Assembly: GCA_973895155.1 (NCBI GenBank)
Contig: OZ316897.1
Coordinates: 12,090,001 to 12,154,000 of the forward strand
Length of the DNA stretch: 64,000 nt
Direction of reading: 5' to 3'
Source of the DNA: Marsupella aquatica
Taxonomy: Eukaryota > Marchantiophyta
Part shown: piece by piece, positions 23,768 through 34,697 of the stretch
How the letters are laid out: each line of letters starts with the position of its first letter
How positions within the stretch are numbered: the first letter of the stretch is position 1
Position numbers and translations under genes: made by a program
The notes under the pieces: generated by a model
Told to the model about the DNA's origin: nothing
The model's input: only the letters and a program-made list of their open reading frames with translations
Databases searched by the model: none

Positions 23768-24055
23768 TTAAGTAGTCCAACAAAACCACTTAATGAATGT
23801 TTCGATTATTGCCTTATTGGACACTAGAGCCCCTGACGAGCCATCATCACCATCAATGCTCTCAATGCGCTGCGGTCTTCTCTTCTCTTCTCTTCTCTTC
23901 TCAGCTCTGAGCTCTCTCGTCCGAAGGCGAGTGCCGAGAGGAGTGAAGCAAGGAGCCTCGTCGTCGCTTTCGTCACTCGTCACCCACTCAATCCATTCGC
24001 CGTCGCCATTGATGAAATTCGAGTCATGCGGAACGGCTGCTGGAGCATCGGACAT
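23768..24055 (-). CDS. Small hypothetical acidic protein, divergent
   Basis: A 95-codon frame from a true ATG at 24055, head-to-head with the gene at 24749. The product starts MSDAPAAVPHDSNFINGDGE, has an acidic patch WVTSDESDDE, then a basic RREEKRR run made by a tcttc microsatellite (about 23876-23901), and ends FIKWFCWTT. I recognise no family. It may be a real small gene, a first exon, or chance within the GC-rich 5' region of its neighbour. Confidence 0.25.
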   Translation of the reverse strand: MSDAPAAVPHDSNFINGDGEWIEWVTSDESDDEAPCFTPLGTRLRTRELRAEKRREEKRRPQRIESIDGDDGSSGALVSNKAIIETFIKWFCWTT

Positions 24056-24748
24056 TGATGAGGCGAAGGAATCCGCTGTCGGGGAACTATGTTACTCTGT
24101 GTATGAGCTCGGATTGGATTGGAGCCCCGGACGGACGGACGTTCACGAGCTCGAGATGGTTCGTGAATGTGGTGAGAGACAATGTCGAAGCGGGAGGTTC
24201 AATTTTGAGACGGGAGGAGGGAGGGAGGTGGTCGTGAGCTTGGCTGCTTGAGTCAGGGAGGTGGAACAGTAGACTGGTGCAATGTGGAGTGGGATTGGTG
24301 CGGGGAATTGATTGAATCTCTCGATTGCGTCCGTCTCTCCCTCCCTCTGTTTCTGCTTCTCGACGCGCTGCAATAGCGTTTTGCCCCTAACAGTGTTGTG
24401 CGCGTTGGCGGAGGACCGTGTTTTCCTGTCGTCGTAGCATTGTCGACGGGTTGTGCAAATAGTCGATATGTGTAATTGAGAGAATCCGGACCCGCCTTCC
24501 TCTTGACGAGCCATAGTTGGTTTTTCTTTCTCGTCAGCGCTTAATGTAACTTAAAGCAACTGAGTAGCAGTGAGCGCGCTTGCCTGGGCACTGTATTTTG
24601 TTGTAGTCAATCATTGGTGACTGCCTTCGCCAATATTTTATGATTTCGTCTAGGGTTTTATCGGATCTGAGGACCTTACTTTTTGGTCGTTTACGAAAAA
24701 GTTTACTACAACGTGATCGAAAAAGACGTGCTGTGTGAATTGAAGTTG

Positions 24749-27700
24749 ATGATGGGGAATCCGGCCCCGCAGCCGCGCAGTAACTCGCCGAAGACGAATG
24801 CTAAGCCGAAGCATCGACACAGTGGATCAGTTTCCAACATTTCATTCACCTCTGAGGACCCCAAGCCTAAGCATCGACACACTGGATCAGTGTCCAACAT
24901 TTCGTTTACCTCTGAGGACCTGAAGCCTAAGCATCGACATAATGGATCAGTCTCGAACATTCCTTTCACTCCGGAGGACCTGAAGCCAAAGCACCGACAG
25001 AGCGGATCTGTTTCCAACATATCTATCACTCCACCACCTGAGGAGCTGAGGGACCTTAAGCCAAAGCACCGACAGAGCGGATCTGTTTCCAACATATCTA
25101 TCACTCCACCACCTGAGGAGCTGAGGGACCTTAAGCCAAAGCATCGACGCAGCGGATCGGTTTCGTCGAGCATTACCACCAATGCAGAGGACTTCATCTC
25201 GCCGAGTCGAGGGGACGCCAGCAGAAGCAACAGTCCTTCGTCGTCGGTCCGGTCTTCCTTATCGGCCGCTTCTTTGAGGGAGAAGAGGAATAAGAGACGG
25301 ACGCGCTCGTCGCTTGGCGGGACAGAAGATTTTGTCAAAGAGTTGGACTTCCTTACTACTCCGTTGCCTAATGGGAGAACTCCAGACAGTAGTAATACGC
25401 GCAAGGAGCCTAATGGGAGAACTCTCGACGCTAGTAACACGTGCAAGGAGCTTCTGAAGTCATCTCCCAGCCCACCATTTCCCGGTACAACTTCTTACCT
25501 TCCACATTCTTTCAGGAGCTTGCGAATTGTGAACGAAAGGCCAGTTTGAGGTTTGTGTGCTTCATGAGCATGTTGGATAGCCACATTGAAGTTTGTGCCC
25601 TTTTAATGTGAGTTGGAGGGCCACATAGAAGTTTTGCATGCTTTCTATGAATGTTGGATGACACATTGGAGTCATATGCGCTTTGTTGGAATTGCGGATG
25701 ACAACACTGGAGTCTACTATATGTAATGTTGGAGAAGCTCATTGAGTTGTTCTAGGACAATTTGCCCGCACATGATACCTTATGCATATGTTTGCTCTCT
25801 TGACTTGTATTGCCGATATTGGATAGTATTTGCTGTAACAATGTTGCAACATTGCACAACGGTTTGTGATTCCTGGACAGCAAGGACTGTTTCATGTCTT
25901 TCAATTTGAACTTCGGGAGATTTTCACCGAATTAGTGAAAATCATTCTTCATGCAAATCAATCTGTTTTTCAATATTTTTCGATGATAGCGGAAAGCAAA
26001 TACGTCAGCCCAATTTCAAGGAACTCCAGCAACTATGCACCTAACCTGTAAATGGCCAGAGAAGTTTCTGAGGAGAGTCCCCTCCCGGAGGAGAGTCAGA
26101 AAGCACTCTTCCGGAAACGTGTGTCGGAGTTTCTTTCGTGGCGACTATCATTTGGTGATACACATGCTTAAGGTGATAATGCTAACGTCTGCGTTGGAAC
26201 AGAGTCCGCGCCATTGCAAGCAGCAGCCGAGGGACTCTCTCCGGTCTCCAAGGCATCTCTTCCAATACACGCGGAGGGGTCCGGGGAGTGTCCTGCTCTT
26301 GTTGAACAACTGAACGATCCAGTGGTCCAGAAGGCCAGTGTCGGTGAAAATGGAGGATTTCCTTTTGGCGAGAAGTTTGTCGATTCGGCCAATGGTGGTG
26401 ACATTGAAGGATCTTCTCCCCAAGGCGAGAAGTCTGCTAGCGCAGCCGTTGTCGGTGAAAACGGAGGATCTCCCCACGATGAGAAGTCTGGGAGCTCCGC
26501 CGAGAGGGACTTTGTTGAACCTGGCGAGGTCGCCCAGTTGGCGCAATCGGATCGCAATGGAGTTGATAGGGGCAGTACAGGCACCGCCGAAACGAGTACA
26601 GACGAACACCATCCAGGATTGGGCGGAGAAAAAGATCACGCGGTCCTAGACAAAACCCCATTGATACTGGAAAATAAATCGAATGTTGTTGATCATGAAG
26701 CCGTAGGGGAGATTTTACCTTCACTCGTAAACGGTATGTACCCGAAATCATCTCTCCACTACGAATCGTAAGGTTTTCAAAGAAAAGAATGTTGAAATTT
26801 TCTCAATGGAGTTCTTTTGCCCCCGTGCGGGGTTTGCCGTACACAGGGATGTTTATCTTGGTTTTATTTTGTTTTGTTACTTACGGGGGCATGCTAGCGG
26901 TCGCATGGAGGATACAACGAATTTTAAGGCCCTTACCTCATAGCCCGAGGTCCTAGGTCAACAAATACTTTTCATGCGTAATGCTGCTCCAAGCTATCTA
27001 CCGGAACACAACAATTCACTTAACCGTAATTTTGCAGCCTGTTTGCATTGATAATGTTTCAACAAAGGTCGAACGGAGATTGATTCTGCCGCAGAACTTG
27101 TGGCAACTGGAAACAGTGGAAAACGAATGACTGCTCGAACAAAGATTTGATTCCGCTGGAGAACTTGTGCCAAGTGGGTGTAGACAGTGAAAGAACAATA
27201 ATGAAGAACGTATTTCAAAGTCTACGGATGCCTATTCGGGGCTAGGGACGGGAACTACAAGCAGGGGGCAATCATCTAGAACGACATCCATTAGCTACCA
27301 TAAGATTTAGGAATAATCAAATGAATTTTTGAGTATCTATTCCAGATTGTACCCTCATTATTGACCAGTAACTGGTCGGAAAAATGTCCCGGCACAAGGT
27401 TGATGAACCTATGCGAGGAAGTCTACGACAGATCTGCTTAGCGGAATGGACGTCTAGTTATGTAAAGTTCGGTTCCCGTAAACTAGTGACTAGCTTAGTG
27501 GGTCGGATGTATTTGTATAGTTCTGTGGATAACATGCATTGTAATGTTCCAGTCTAACCTGATTGTCTTGCAAGCAGGACAGCGTCCAGAGACAGCCTCG
27601 GGCCTTCCTCCGGTGGTGGCCGTTGCCGAGGAATCTGATCGTAGTGAACTGGTAGATATACGGAAAGAGACTGAGGCTGAGGAAGCTCCCGATTCGACTG

Positions 27701-29540
27701 TGGAAAGAGGGCTTCCGACTGAGTCCCTGGTATCAGTCAACGATGGTGCAAGCATTCCTACAAATACCAGAGAGCAGGAGGGATTCACCTGCTCTGACGA
27801 CAGTACATGCTTAGACAATGGCGGGACCGCGATTTTGCTTGCCAATGGAGATTCTCAAGTATCTCCAAGCAAGGAGGAAGAACTGTCACGGGAGGAGCAG
27901 GCAGCTAAAGATACGCAAGAGGAGGAGAAAGTGAGCGTGCAGAAGAGGATCGAGGAGCTGGAGAAAATCGCAGGAGGAAGACCAGTACATTTCCGGAGTC
28001 AGTCGTTGAGCCTTCCAAGGCCATTTGACGTATCCCATGCCAGGCATCACGAGGCAGAAGCATCGAAGGGGTTTAAATTGCCAGCGTACAAAGCTCCTCT
28101 CGATAGCACTAGTGTATCGGAATTGGGTGGCTCAGAGTTAGTTGGCACGTCTCACCAGGAGCTCGCTGAAGGGTCTCTTCAACGTGAGGGTTCGGCTTCG
28201 ACAGGCGGTACTTTGTCCGCTACTGGTCTTGGTGTTGACGGAAAATATGCACAAGAGATTGAGCCTCAAGAAGTCCCTGTTTTCTCTGAATCCAACAAAG
28301 CGGTCGATGTGTCTGCAGATAGCACGGTGAATGGCACACGTCTGGAGAATTGGAGGACTCCAGAATCATGTGAAGATTTGCCTGCTAACAGGGCCGAGAG
28401 CATGTCAGAAGCCGAAGCTCCTGACGTTGCTAAAGAATACTCTAACACGCAGGAACAGAATGAAATAGAGAGAGTAAACGAAGAGAGACTGGAATCTGTA
28501 TTGGGAGAAGCTCCCGTGATAGTTTCTACAGATTCGGTTCCCAAAGAGCTTCCCAATCAAGGTGCTGCAGACCAAACAGAAGGTGAAAGCACTTTTCTGC
28601 TTGCCGACCTTTTCGTAATTATGTTTGAGTCGGCAATTCCCCAACTTTAGCTGCTCCGGACAATTAGATGAGGAGGTTCTCTTATGTTAGTCAGTAGCAT
28701 TAGTTTCTCAAAATTTCCGTTCTTGTGGATCGATAAGTGTTATAGCCTGGATACGTTCATCTCAGAATATTCAAACAGATCATGGTCAAGTCTTGCGATA
28801 TCAGTTTCCCAGGTCAATAACACACTTGACTTTTTATTGCAGAATCTGGTCGCAAGTTGGAAATTGTCGAACCAGCACCAGGAGCACTCAAATCAGCAAC
28901 ACTAGTTGAAGCACATCAAATGAGCGCGCTGTCTGAAGCGGTAAAGACTGAGATGCTACCTATTGCACATCAAAGGGGCACATGTACTGAAGTACCATCT
29001 GTTCAAGCCTCCATGGCGGAGCAGTCAAGCCAGGATTACGAAACGACGATGCTTCTGACCAAGCAGCCAGCTGTTGATCCCCTGTTCATCGACTCTCAGC
29101 AGGATCGCCTCTGGGAGATGCATTCACAAGAATTGACCATCGGAGAATCCTCTGGCCAAGAGGTGAGAGAAAGTTCAGCACAAGATGATGACCCTCGGCA
29201 ATATCTCAACGGAACACCCACACACGCCGAAGTGACACCCTCTGGTAGCGCAGCGAATGGGAATGCTCAATCAGACAAATCCAGCAAGGTTGACAGGCCT
29301 CGAACACCTCTTAGGAGCCTGTTAGCAGAAGAAGACGCAGAGAAATGTCCAGATTCAGGACCGATCGGTACTCCGCCTCAAAACCAGTCAGTATCACCTA
29401 GAGGTAACTTGTTCAAAAGAATCGTCTCCGGGGGAAAGAACTCTCCCACTAAACAATCAACTCCGACAAAGTTCAGTCCCAAAAATCAAACTGCAGCGAA
29501 ACCGTTCTTGAGCAGCTGCATTTGTTGTTCTGTAAAATAG
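24749..29540 (+). CDS. Four-exon gene, repeat-containing polar protein of unknown function
   Basis: Four exons join in phase: 24749-25484, 26203-26733, 27578-28582 and 28843-29540. All three introns are phase 1 and GT-AG, giving about 989 residues. The N-terminal ~150 residues are six tandem units built on KPKHRxSGSVSNIS, of 21 or 25 residues. Next comes a Ser/Arg-rich basic segment (SLREKRNKRRTRSS). The middle 600 residues are acidic and Ser/Glu-rich with one clear helical stretch (EEELSREEQAAKDTQEEEK, then QKRIEELEKIAGGRP). The C-terminus is basic (LFKRIVSGGKNSPTK) and ends SSCICCSVK, a cysteine cluster that could be acylated. There is no enzyme domain or membrane segment. It is probably largely disordered and phosphorylated. 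The link between exon 1 and exon 2 is the least certain: exon 1 otherwise runs to a stop at 25549. Confidence 0.6.
24800..25170 (+). repeat. Coding tandem repeat (63- and 75-bp units)
   Basis: Six in-frame units begin aagc(c/a)(a/g)aagca(t/c)cgac. The first four are about 63 bp. The next is a 75-bp unit ending gaggagctgagggacctt, duplicated with no visible difference, which points to a recent copy. Confidence 0.85.
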
Positions 29541-30242
29541 ACATGTGTTTTGGCTTCTCAGATAGGCCTTCCGATCGCGTGGCTATGAAAGAGCACCGCA
29601 TTCACAGTGCGGCGGAACTGCAGAATTGAAGAATTTTGAAGGGTCCTGTGAAGTTGCTGTACACTGGTGCCGAACGAGGACCCTAGAAGATGGTCGTAAC
29701 TTCTTCCCAGGACTAGGTTGTCAACCCAGATTGTAAGAATTTTGATCGAGGGCTTCGGTTCCCTGTTTCAAAGCATTGTAATGGCTAGAGTGGCATTTTT
29801 CGCCTGCTGGCGTTGAAAGTTATTAGGCTCTGCTGCAGAGAAGTAGATTTTGTCACGCCAGATCGTGAGAAATTTTGATTTAAAGGCTGTACGCCTGTCT
29901 CTTCAGCAATTCAGTGTCGGGATTAGAATATTTTGTCATCTTACATCGAAAATAGAAACACGAATTCAAGAGATGCCTATCGTAAAGGTAAAGTCATGTT
30001 GAGTTTCTTAGTTGAGGATTACAATCGTTATATTTATGGTGAACTTCGCATGCTAGAAGTTGGCGGTCCTTTCGATGACCTTCTAACACCACCATTTCAT
30101 TTACCCTTCGTCCAATCGCCTCCGCACTGCAATTGTTGCTAACCCGGATTTGTTCATCGCTCACGGTACATCGCTTCCTCACAGGTTCCAAATTTAACCT
30201 GAAGTTGCGCTAGAGGTAGGCTTTCTAGATCTCTGGGCTGAA
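29541..30242. other. 3' flank, nothing recognised
   Basis: Downstream region of the four-exon gene, probably including its 3' UTR. It contains two related stretches near 29720-29760 and 29855-29890 (agatcgtgagaaattttgat-like) that suggest a small internal duplication. No gene is seen. Confidence 0.4.
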
Positions 30243-30420
30243 AAGTTTCTGGGAGCTCTTGGCGATCATAATTCACATCGTAAATTGAATAGACTTCAAG
30301 TCAAACGCATGCGCTACTCCCGCTTTCTGGCTCAAACTTTGAGAATCACCAGTTTGGATGTACTAGTATCAGAGAATCGAACATCATGCTTGCAGCATCA
30401 CCGGATTTGTTGATATTCTA
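30243..30420 (-). pseudogene. Relic of the DarP-like gene
   Basis: Bases 30243-30300 match 12754-12810 of the DarP-like gene: gggagctcttggcgatc, then cacatcgtaaattgaataga. About 50 bases on, a second weaker block (atcgaacatcatgcttgcag, caccgg) matches 12945-12990 in the same order. Only these C-terminal coding pieces remain and the frame is broken. Confidence 0.6.
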
Positions 30421-30782
30421 TATAAGTAAACACCACTTTCGGGTAGCGATGGCTAAGGAAGCCACCGTTGAATTTGACAGAAGTGTTTCCGTCTGGCATC
30501 GAGGAGGAGCGAATCTTGGTAGCGCGTTTGGGCTCGGGACATCACCAATTTGCTCGATATGATATTATGACGAAGGACAGGATGTCCATGGCCAAAATTG
30601 GCTCCTCGCCAACGATACTAAAAGTCTCGTGTTGTGCTACGAACATGAGCGCAGGCAGTTTTTTATTACAACGAGTTTCTAATGCCAAGGATGAAAGATG
30701 ACGTATCATGTGCATCAGGGGTGTGAAAGAACTCTTTTTTGAATTCCACTATTGCATGGGCTGGACCGATTCAGAGACGTTT

Positions 30783-30909
30783 GACAAAGGTGCATCACCT
30801 TTCCCTTCGTTGCATGCATGAAAAATCAACAAAACACATCACCACTGACAAAGGTGCATCACCTTTCCCTTCGTTGCATGCATGAAAAATCAACAAAACA
30901 CATCACCAC
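30783..30909. repeat. 64-bp exact tandem duplication
   Basis: gacaaaggtgcatcaccttt through acacatcaccac occurs at 30783-30846 and again from 30847 with no visible difference, indicating a recent event. Confidence 0.92.
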
Positions 30910-31115
30910 ACCTCGTTTGGCTGGAGGTAAACCTCACAACACCAAGTTCTTTAGTGTACACAGTCTAGGCACTGGATGGCAGATTCTGTACCAATTTTGG
31001 CCTGAAAACTCATCTGGTCAGTGAGCGTTTCCTACATCGTACACTAATGCAGTGCTATACTCCTGGTAGGCTATCAGCAGTAGTGAGTGGGAACCGCCCC
31101 AAGAGCGAGCACTGT

Positions 31116-34100
31116 TTACATGTCACTAGCGAGATCTGAATTCTTGAACTTCTGATGACAGTCGGCGCAGATCCAAACAACACCATGGAGAGAACCATCG
31201 TTGTAATTCAAACACACCCTTCTAAGTCCTAACTTCTCCTCGTAGGTCTCCGGTGTCAATTTCCCTATCAGACTGGTGATGGCTGCTCTACTCTTTCCAT
31301 ACACATCTCGAGGGTTCAAGGGGGGGCCAGTACGACCAAGTCCCAGGCCCTCAGTCATCAGATTATTTAATTCTGCCATTGAGTACCCGGTGGCCAAGAT
31401 GATTCCATCTGCCAGTGATTTTCCTTGCTTCAAATGCTTGAAATCGGGCATAAGCAAACCCACCCCAGGCCACACGACAGTCGTTGCAAATTTGGCAGTG
31501 ATTGAGAGAAATGTTAGCGACACTATGAGCCACGGGATGAGTGTTTTCAGGGCTGGCTTTAGGTCGGAAACAATGATCCCTAGCTGCCCCTCAACATGAT
31601 GCGGTGCGTAAGTATTGTACATGGCCTCACATGCAAATTGCAAACGAACATTGACAGAGAAAGCCTCCTTCAATGTAGCCATCGCACCAGAATCTCTTGT
31701 CCCCAGATATATGAGGTTTGGGCAGGTTCTGTCCTTGTCTTCTTTGAAAAATCTGTGTGTGTCTTGAAGCTTCTGAAACACCCGTTTTTGCTCCTTCAAA
31801 ACCTCTGCAAATCTATCTCGAAGAATCCTTTCGACAATCTTCACCTCCGCCAACGTTTCATCCTGGTTTTTCAGAATCTTGTCCAGCTTCTGATGTACTC
31901 CATGGAATGGCCATATCAGGTGGAATAGCCGTTCCCTGTTACCTGGAGATTTCCGACTAGTAGGGTTCAGTGCTTCCTCCTCCACCTCCTCGCCATCTGT
32001 TGAGACGTCGAATCCTTCAGTCAACTTGGGTGGATAGATTCCCAGGTTGACAGCTTCTTGCATTCCTTGCCTCAAAACTTTGAGATCATTCTTTCCGGAC
32101 TTGACCACATCCTTTTTGTCCTCCGTGGACAGTAGCTGATCTTCTGTTATTGCCCCCGTTATGACAGAGTCACGGCCCACATAGCCGCCTACAGACCACT
32201 GCATTTCTCTTCCCATGCCGTGCCTTTGTACCCACTTCTTCACTTGAGCCACTTCCACATTTCTGTCTGGCTGGTACACCGGTCTAGTAGACTGGGAAAC
32301 CGGCCAAGGCCAAACCACTTTCTGCACGTACTGAACCCCTCCACATATCTCATTCCACAAGTCCAGCAGTATGTTGACAAGATCATCAGCCAGGTTCACT
32401 TGGCATTGTTTCCTCTGGATCATATCCAACTTGTCTTTCCTGAACTGTGGCTTTACAAAGATACTAATCTCGTCAAATGTGGGAGAGTCCTTTTCGGCGT
32501 TCACCTCAATCTTTACGTTCATGTAGTCATTTGTAAACGTCATGGAATACTTACCAGCAACAAAGTCGTTGTCTGGGACATCTCCATTATTGAACTCTGG
32601 GCTCTGCGCAAGCTGAACCTGAAATCTGTGCCACAACGACATTGGTGCTAGAGTCTTCTCCTTTTTCTGGTGCTGAATTGAGAAACCCATTACCCACTGC
32701 TCTTCTCCATCCTCATGTTTGCTCTCAGATTTCCACGCATCTCCAGGTTCCAAATTTATATCAATGAGAGACGGTATAAACACTTTGTCCTCCTTGCCCT
32801 TGTAGCACAATCCCAACCAAAGCAAGATAGCAATGAAATCTTCACATTTTTGGGAACCCCATGTAGCTTCAAAGAAGCTCTTGAAAGCAGACATTGAAAT
32901 AGAACCTGTAGTCGCATCCAGTTTTTTTCTAAAGATATGGTCGCCCTCTGCACGCTTGACCATATCTTCAGAAAGGAACATATTTCCTATAATTTCCTTG
33001 CAGAACCAGTTCGGATTGAGGATAATAAGCCTTGGAGAAGGGATATTCCACTGAGCAGGAAAGTTCTTGTCAACGTATATCAGGACTCCAGCTTGGTCCA
33101 GATATTTAGTTGCTGATAGAATTATTTGCTCAGGCCACTCTCGTAATTGTTGAACCATATCCACGAATGCTTCCCAACCTAGCACAGGGAACTCCTTCAT
33201 TGCCTCACTCCAAACAGGGAGGCATTTTTGAATGACAACACAGATATCCGGAACCATCTGGTTTGCAAGCATTTTTCTGCAATGCTCAAAGAGACATGTC
33301 TTAAAACCTTCGACTTTCTCTCTTATCCTAACATCCACTATGAAGGGATCAGTACGAACATCCAAAAGGCCAGTAAATTTAGCCCTCTTTTCCTCAAGCA
33401 GCACCTTCCAATCTTGGCTGTTTCTCTGTACCTGTTTGCGACCTCCCATGTTGTTCAGGACAACAAAGACATGTCGGGTTTGTCTGGTGGCCGCATGGTA
33501 GCTCGATGCAATGTAACGTAACCAGTAATCAAGTTGCATCTTGACCTCATCTGCTGGACAACTGGAGTTGCAAACAATAACAAATATAGTAGCTGCTCCT
33601 TGAGAGGTGGAAGCCTTTCCTCCTGAGCAACTTAAAGCGGAAAAGAAAGCATTGTGCACCAAATGATAATCTTGCTGGCCAGCCATGTCCCAAACCGAGA
33701 GTGTTATTCGATTTCCTGTGTTGCTACATTCGCTGACGATTTCGGAGACATCAATGCCTCTGGTGCGGGTCTCCCTATGAGGCCACGTTTCCAATGTAAA
33801 TAGTGATCTTAAACGTGTCCTTTGCAACGTATTACAAAGTGTTGTCTTCCCCATCTTTGGATCCCCACATAGATAAATCTTTCCAAAGGCAGCGGGGACC
33901 ATGGAAAAGCTCGAGAGCCCCGCTAAAATTTCCTTGTTTTTGATATTGCGCTTCCTTAGTTGCTGATATTGGCGTCTCAATTCTGAAAACTCGAACCAGT
34001 CAAAATTCAATCGGACAGTGAGAGTGTTGTTTAGGGCGAATGCAGACACCAAAGCAGTGGCGTTTTCGTGAGAAGGATTAGACCATTCCATATGAAGCCC

Positions 34101-34697
34101 CTTCAGTGAATCAAGGCGACCGGATTTAAGGGCCTCTGCTAAAGACTGCAGGCCCACCGCCATGAAATGGTTGGAGTCAAGGTACAACCATTGTAAATTT
34201 GGCAAGACGCTGGCATCGCCATGTTGGAAGGCGGTTGCCAGTGTAGCCATGTCATCGCCATTGATGCCAGCATTCACAAGCCTGAGAGTGGTCAACTTCT
34301 CCAAATTACCGGATTGAATTGCACGTCCAAGAGCTTCGATGCCTTTGGTTCCTATTGTGTTGTTTGAAAAGTCAATTAGCCCCAAAGATGGAAATTTTGC
34401 TGAAGCCAGAGCTTTGCCAATCGCCTCACTACGATCGTCCTCTAACCCGGTATTGTCAAGCCACAATGTCTCCAATGCAGACATTTGATCAGATGCCAGA
34501 GCCTTGGCCACGGTGAAGTGTCCACTCTTAATATCCTGATTTTCTCGGCGGATGGATACTACTTGAGACAGGTTTCCGAGCCTGATGACATTGTTTAGTT
34601 CCTCCGTACTTTGAATCACGATCTGACTGCTGCTGCCAGTGCTGGCTGCCTTAGGCGCGACATCTGTTTTGCCTCGAAAAAACCAAGTGAAATCCAT
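31116..34697 (-). CDS. ROCO1: LRR-Roc-COR protein with unknown C-terminal module
   Basis: ROCO proteins combine a Ras-like Roc GTPase with a COR dimerisation domain; the plant member known best is TORNADO1. The single-exon frame encodes 1193 residues. Residues ~35-230 are ribonuclease-inhibitor-type LRRs (LETLWLDNTGLEDDRS, NLQWLYLDSNHF). Roc spans ~272-470: P-loop GDPKMGKTT at 278-286, DMAGQ at 337-341, and NNMG at 415-418 where N/TKxD is expected. COR follows from ~480 (FPVLGWEAF, LREWPEQIILSATKYLDQAG, LIILNPNWFCKEIIGNMFLSE). The last ~350 residues hold a predicted coiled coil (VKIVERILRDRFAEVLKEQK), a hydrophobic stretch (LKTLIPWLIVSLTFLSITAK) and the end motif GVVWICADCHQKF. The start at 34697 differs from ROCO2 (see 34698-35110). 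Function is unknown; signalling or immune sensing is inference. Confidence 0.85.
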   Translation of the reverse strand: MDFTWFFRGKTDVAPKAASTGSSSQIVIQSTEELNNVIRLGNLSQVVSIRRENQDIKSGHFTVAKALASDQMSALETLWLDNTGLEDDRSEAIGKALASAKFPSLGLIDFSNNTIGTKGIEALGRAIQSGNLEKLTTLRLVNAGINGDDMATLATAFQHGDASVLPNLQWLYLDSNHFMAVGLQSLAEALKSGRLDSLKGLHMEWSNPSHENATALVSAFALNNTLTVRLNFDWFEFSELRRQYQQLRKRNIKNKEILAGLSSFSMVPAAFGKIYLCGDPKMGKTTLCNTLQRTRLRSLFTLETWPHRETRTRGIDVSEIVSECSNTGNRITLSVWDMAGQQDYHLVHNAFFSALSCSGGKASTSQGAATIFVIVCNSSCPADEVKMQLDYWLRYIASSYHAATRQTRHVFVVLNNMGGRKQVQRNSQDWKVLLEEKRAKFTGLLDVRTDPFIVDVRIREKVEGFKTCLFEHCRKMLANQMVPDICVVIQKCLPVWSEAMKEFPVLGWEAFVDMVQQLREWPEQIILSATKYLDQAGVLIYVDKNFPAQWNIPSPRLIILNPNWFCKEIIGNMFLSEDMVKRAEGDHIFRKKLDATTGSISMSAFKSFFEATWGSQKCEDFIAILLWLGLCYKGKEDKVFIPSLIDINLEPGDAWKSESKHEDGEEQWVMGFSIQHQKKEKTLAPMSLWHRFQVQLAQSPEFNNGDVPDNDFVAGKYSMTFTNDYMNVKIEVNAEKDSPTFDEISIFVKPQFRKDKLDMIQRKQCQVNLADDLVNILLDLWNEICGGVQYVQKVVWPWPVSQSTRPVYQPDRNVEVAQVKKWVQRHGMGREMQWSVGGYVGRDSVITGAITEDQLLSTEDKKDVVKSGKNDLKVLRQGMQEAVNLGIYPPKLTEGFDVSTDGEEVEEEALNPTSRKSPGNRERLFHLIWPFHGVHQKLDKILKNQDETLAEVKIVERILRDRFAEVLKEQKRVFQKLQDTHRFFKEDKDRTCPNLIYLGTRDSGAMATLKEAFSVNVRLQFACEAMYNTYAPHHVEGQLGIIVSDLKPALKTLIPWLIVSLTFLSITAKFATTVVWPGVGLLMPDFKHLKQGKSLADGIILATGYSMAELNNLMTEGLGLGRTGPPLNPRDVYGKSRAAITSLIGKLTPETYEEKLGLRRVCLNYNDGSLHGVVWICADCHQKFKNSDLASDM

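Noticed and set aside
26148-26639. Minus-strand frames opposite exon 2 of the four-exon gene
   Set aside because: The plus frame joins in phase at both ends by good splice sites; the opposite frames do not.
32220-33521. Plus-strand frames within ROCO1
   Set aside because: Antisense shadows of the conserved ROCO coding sequence; similar shadows occur in ROCO2.
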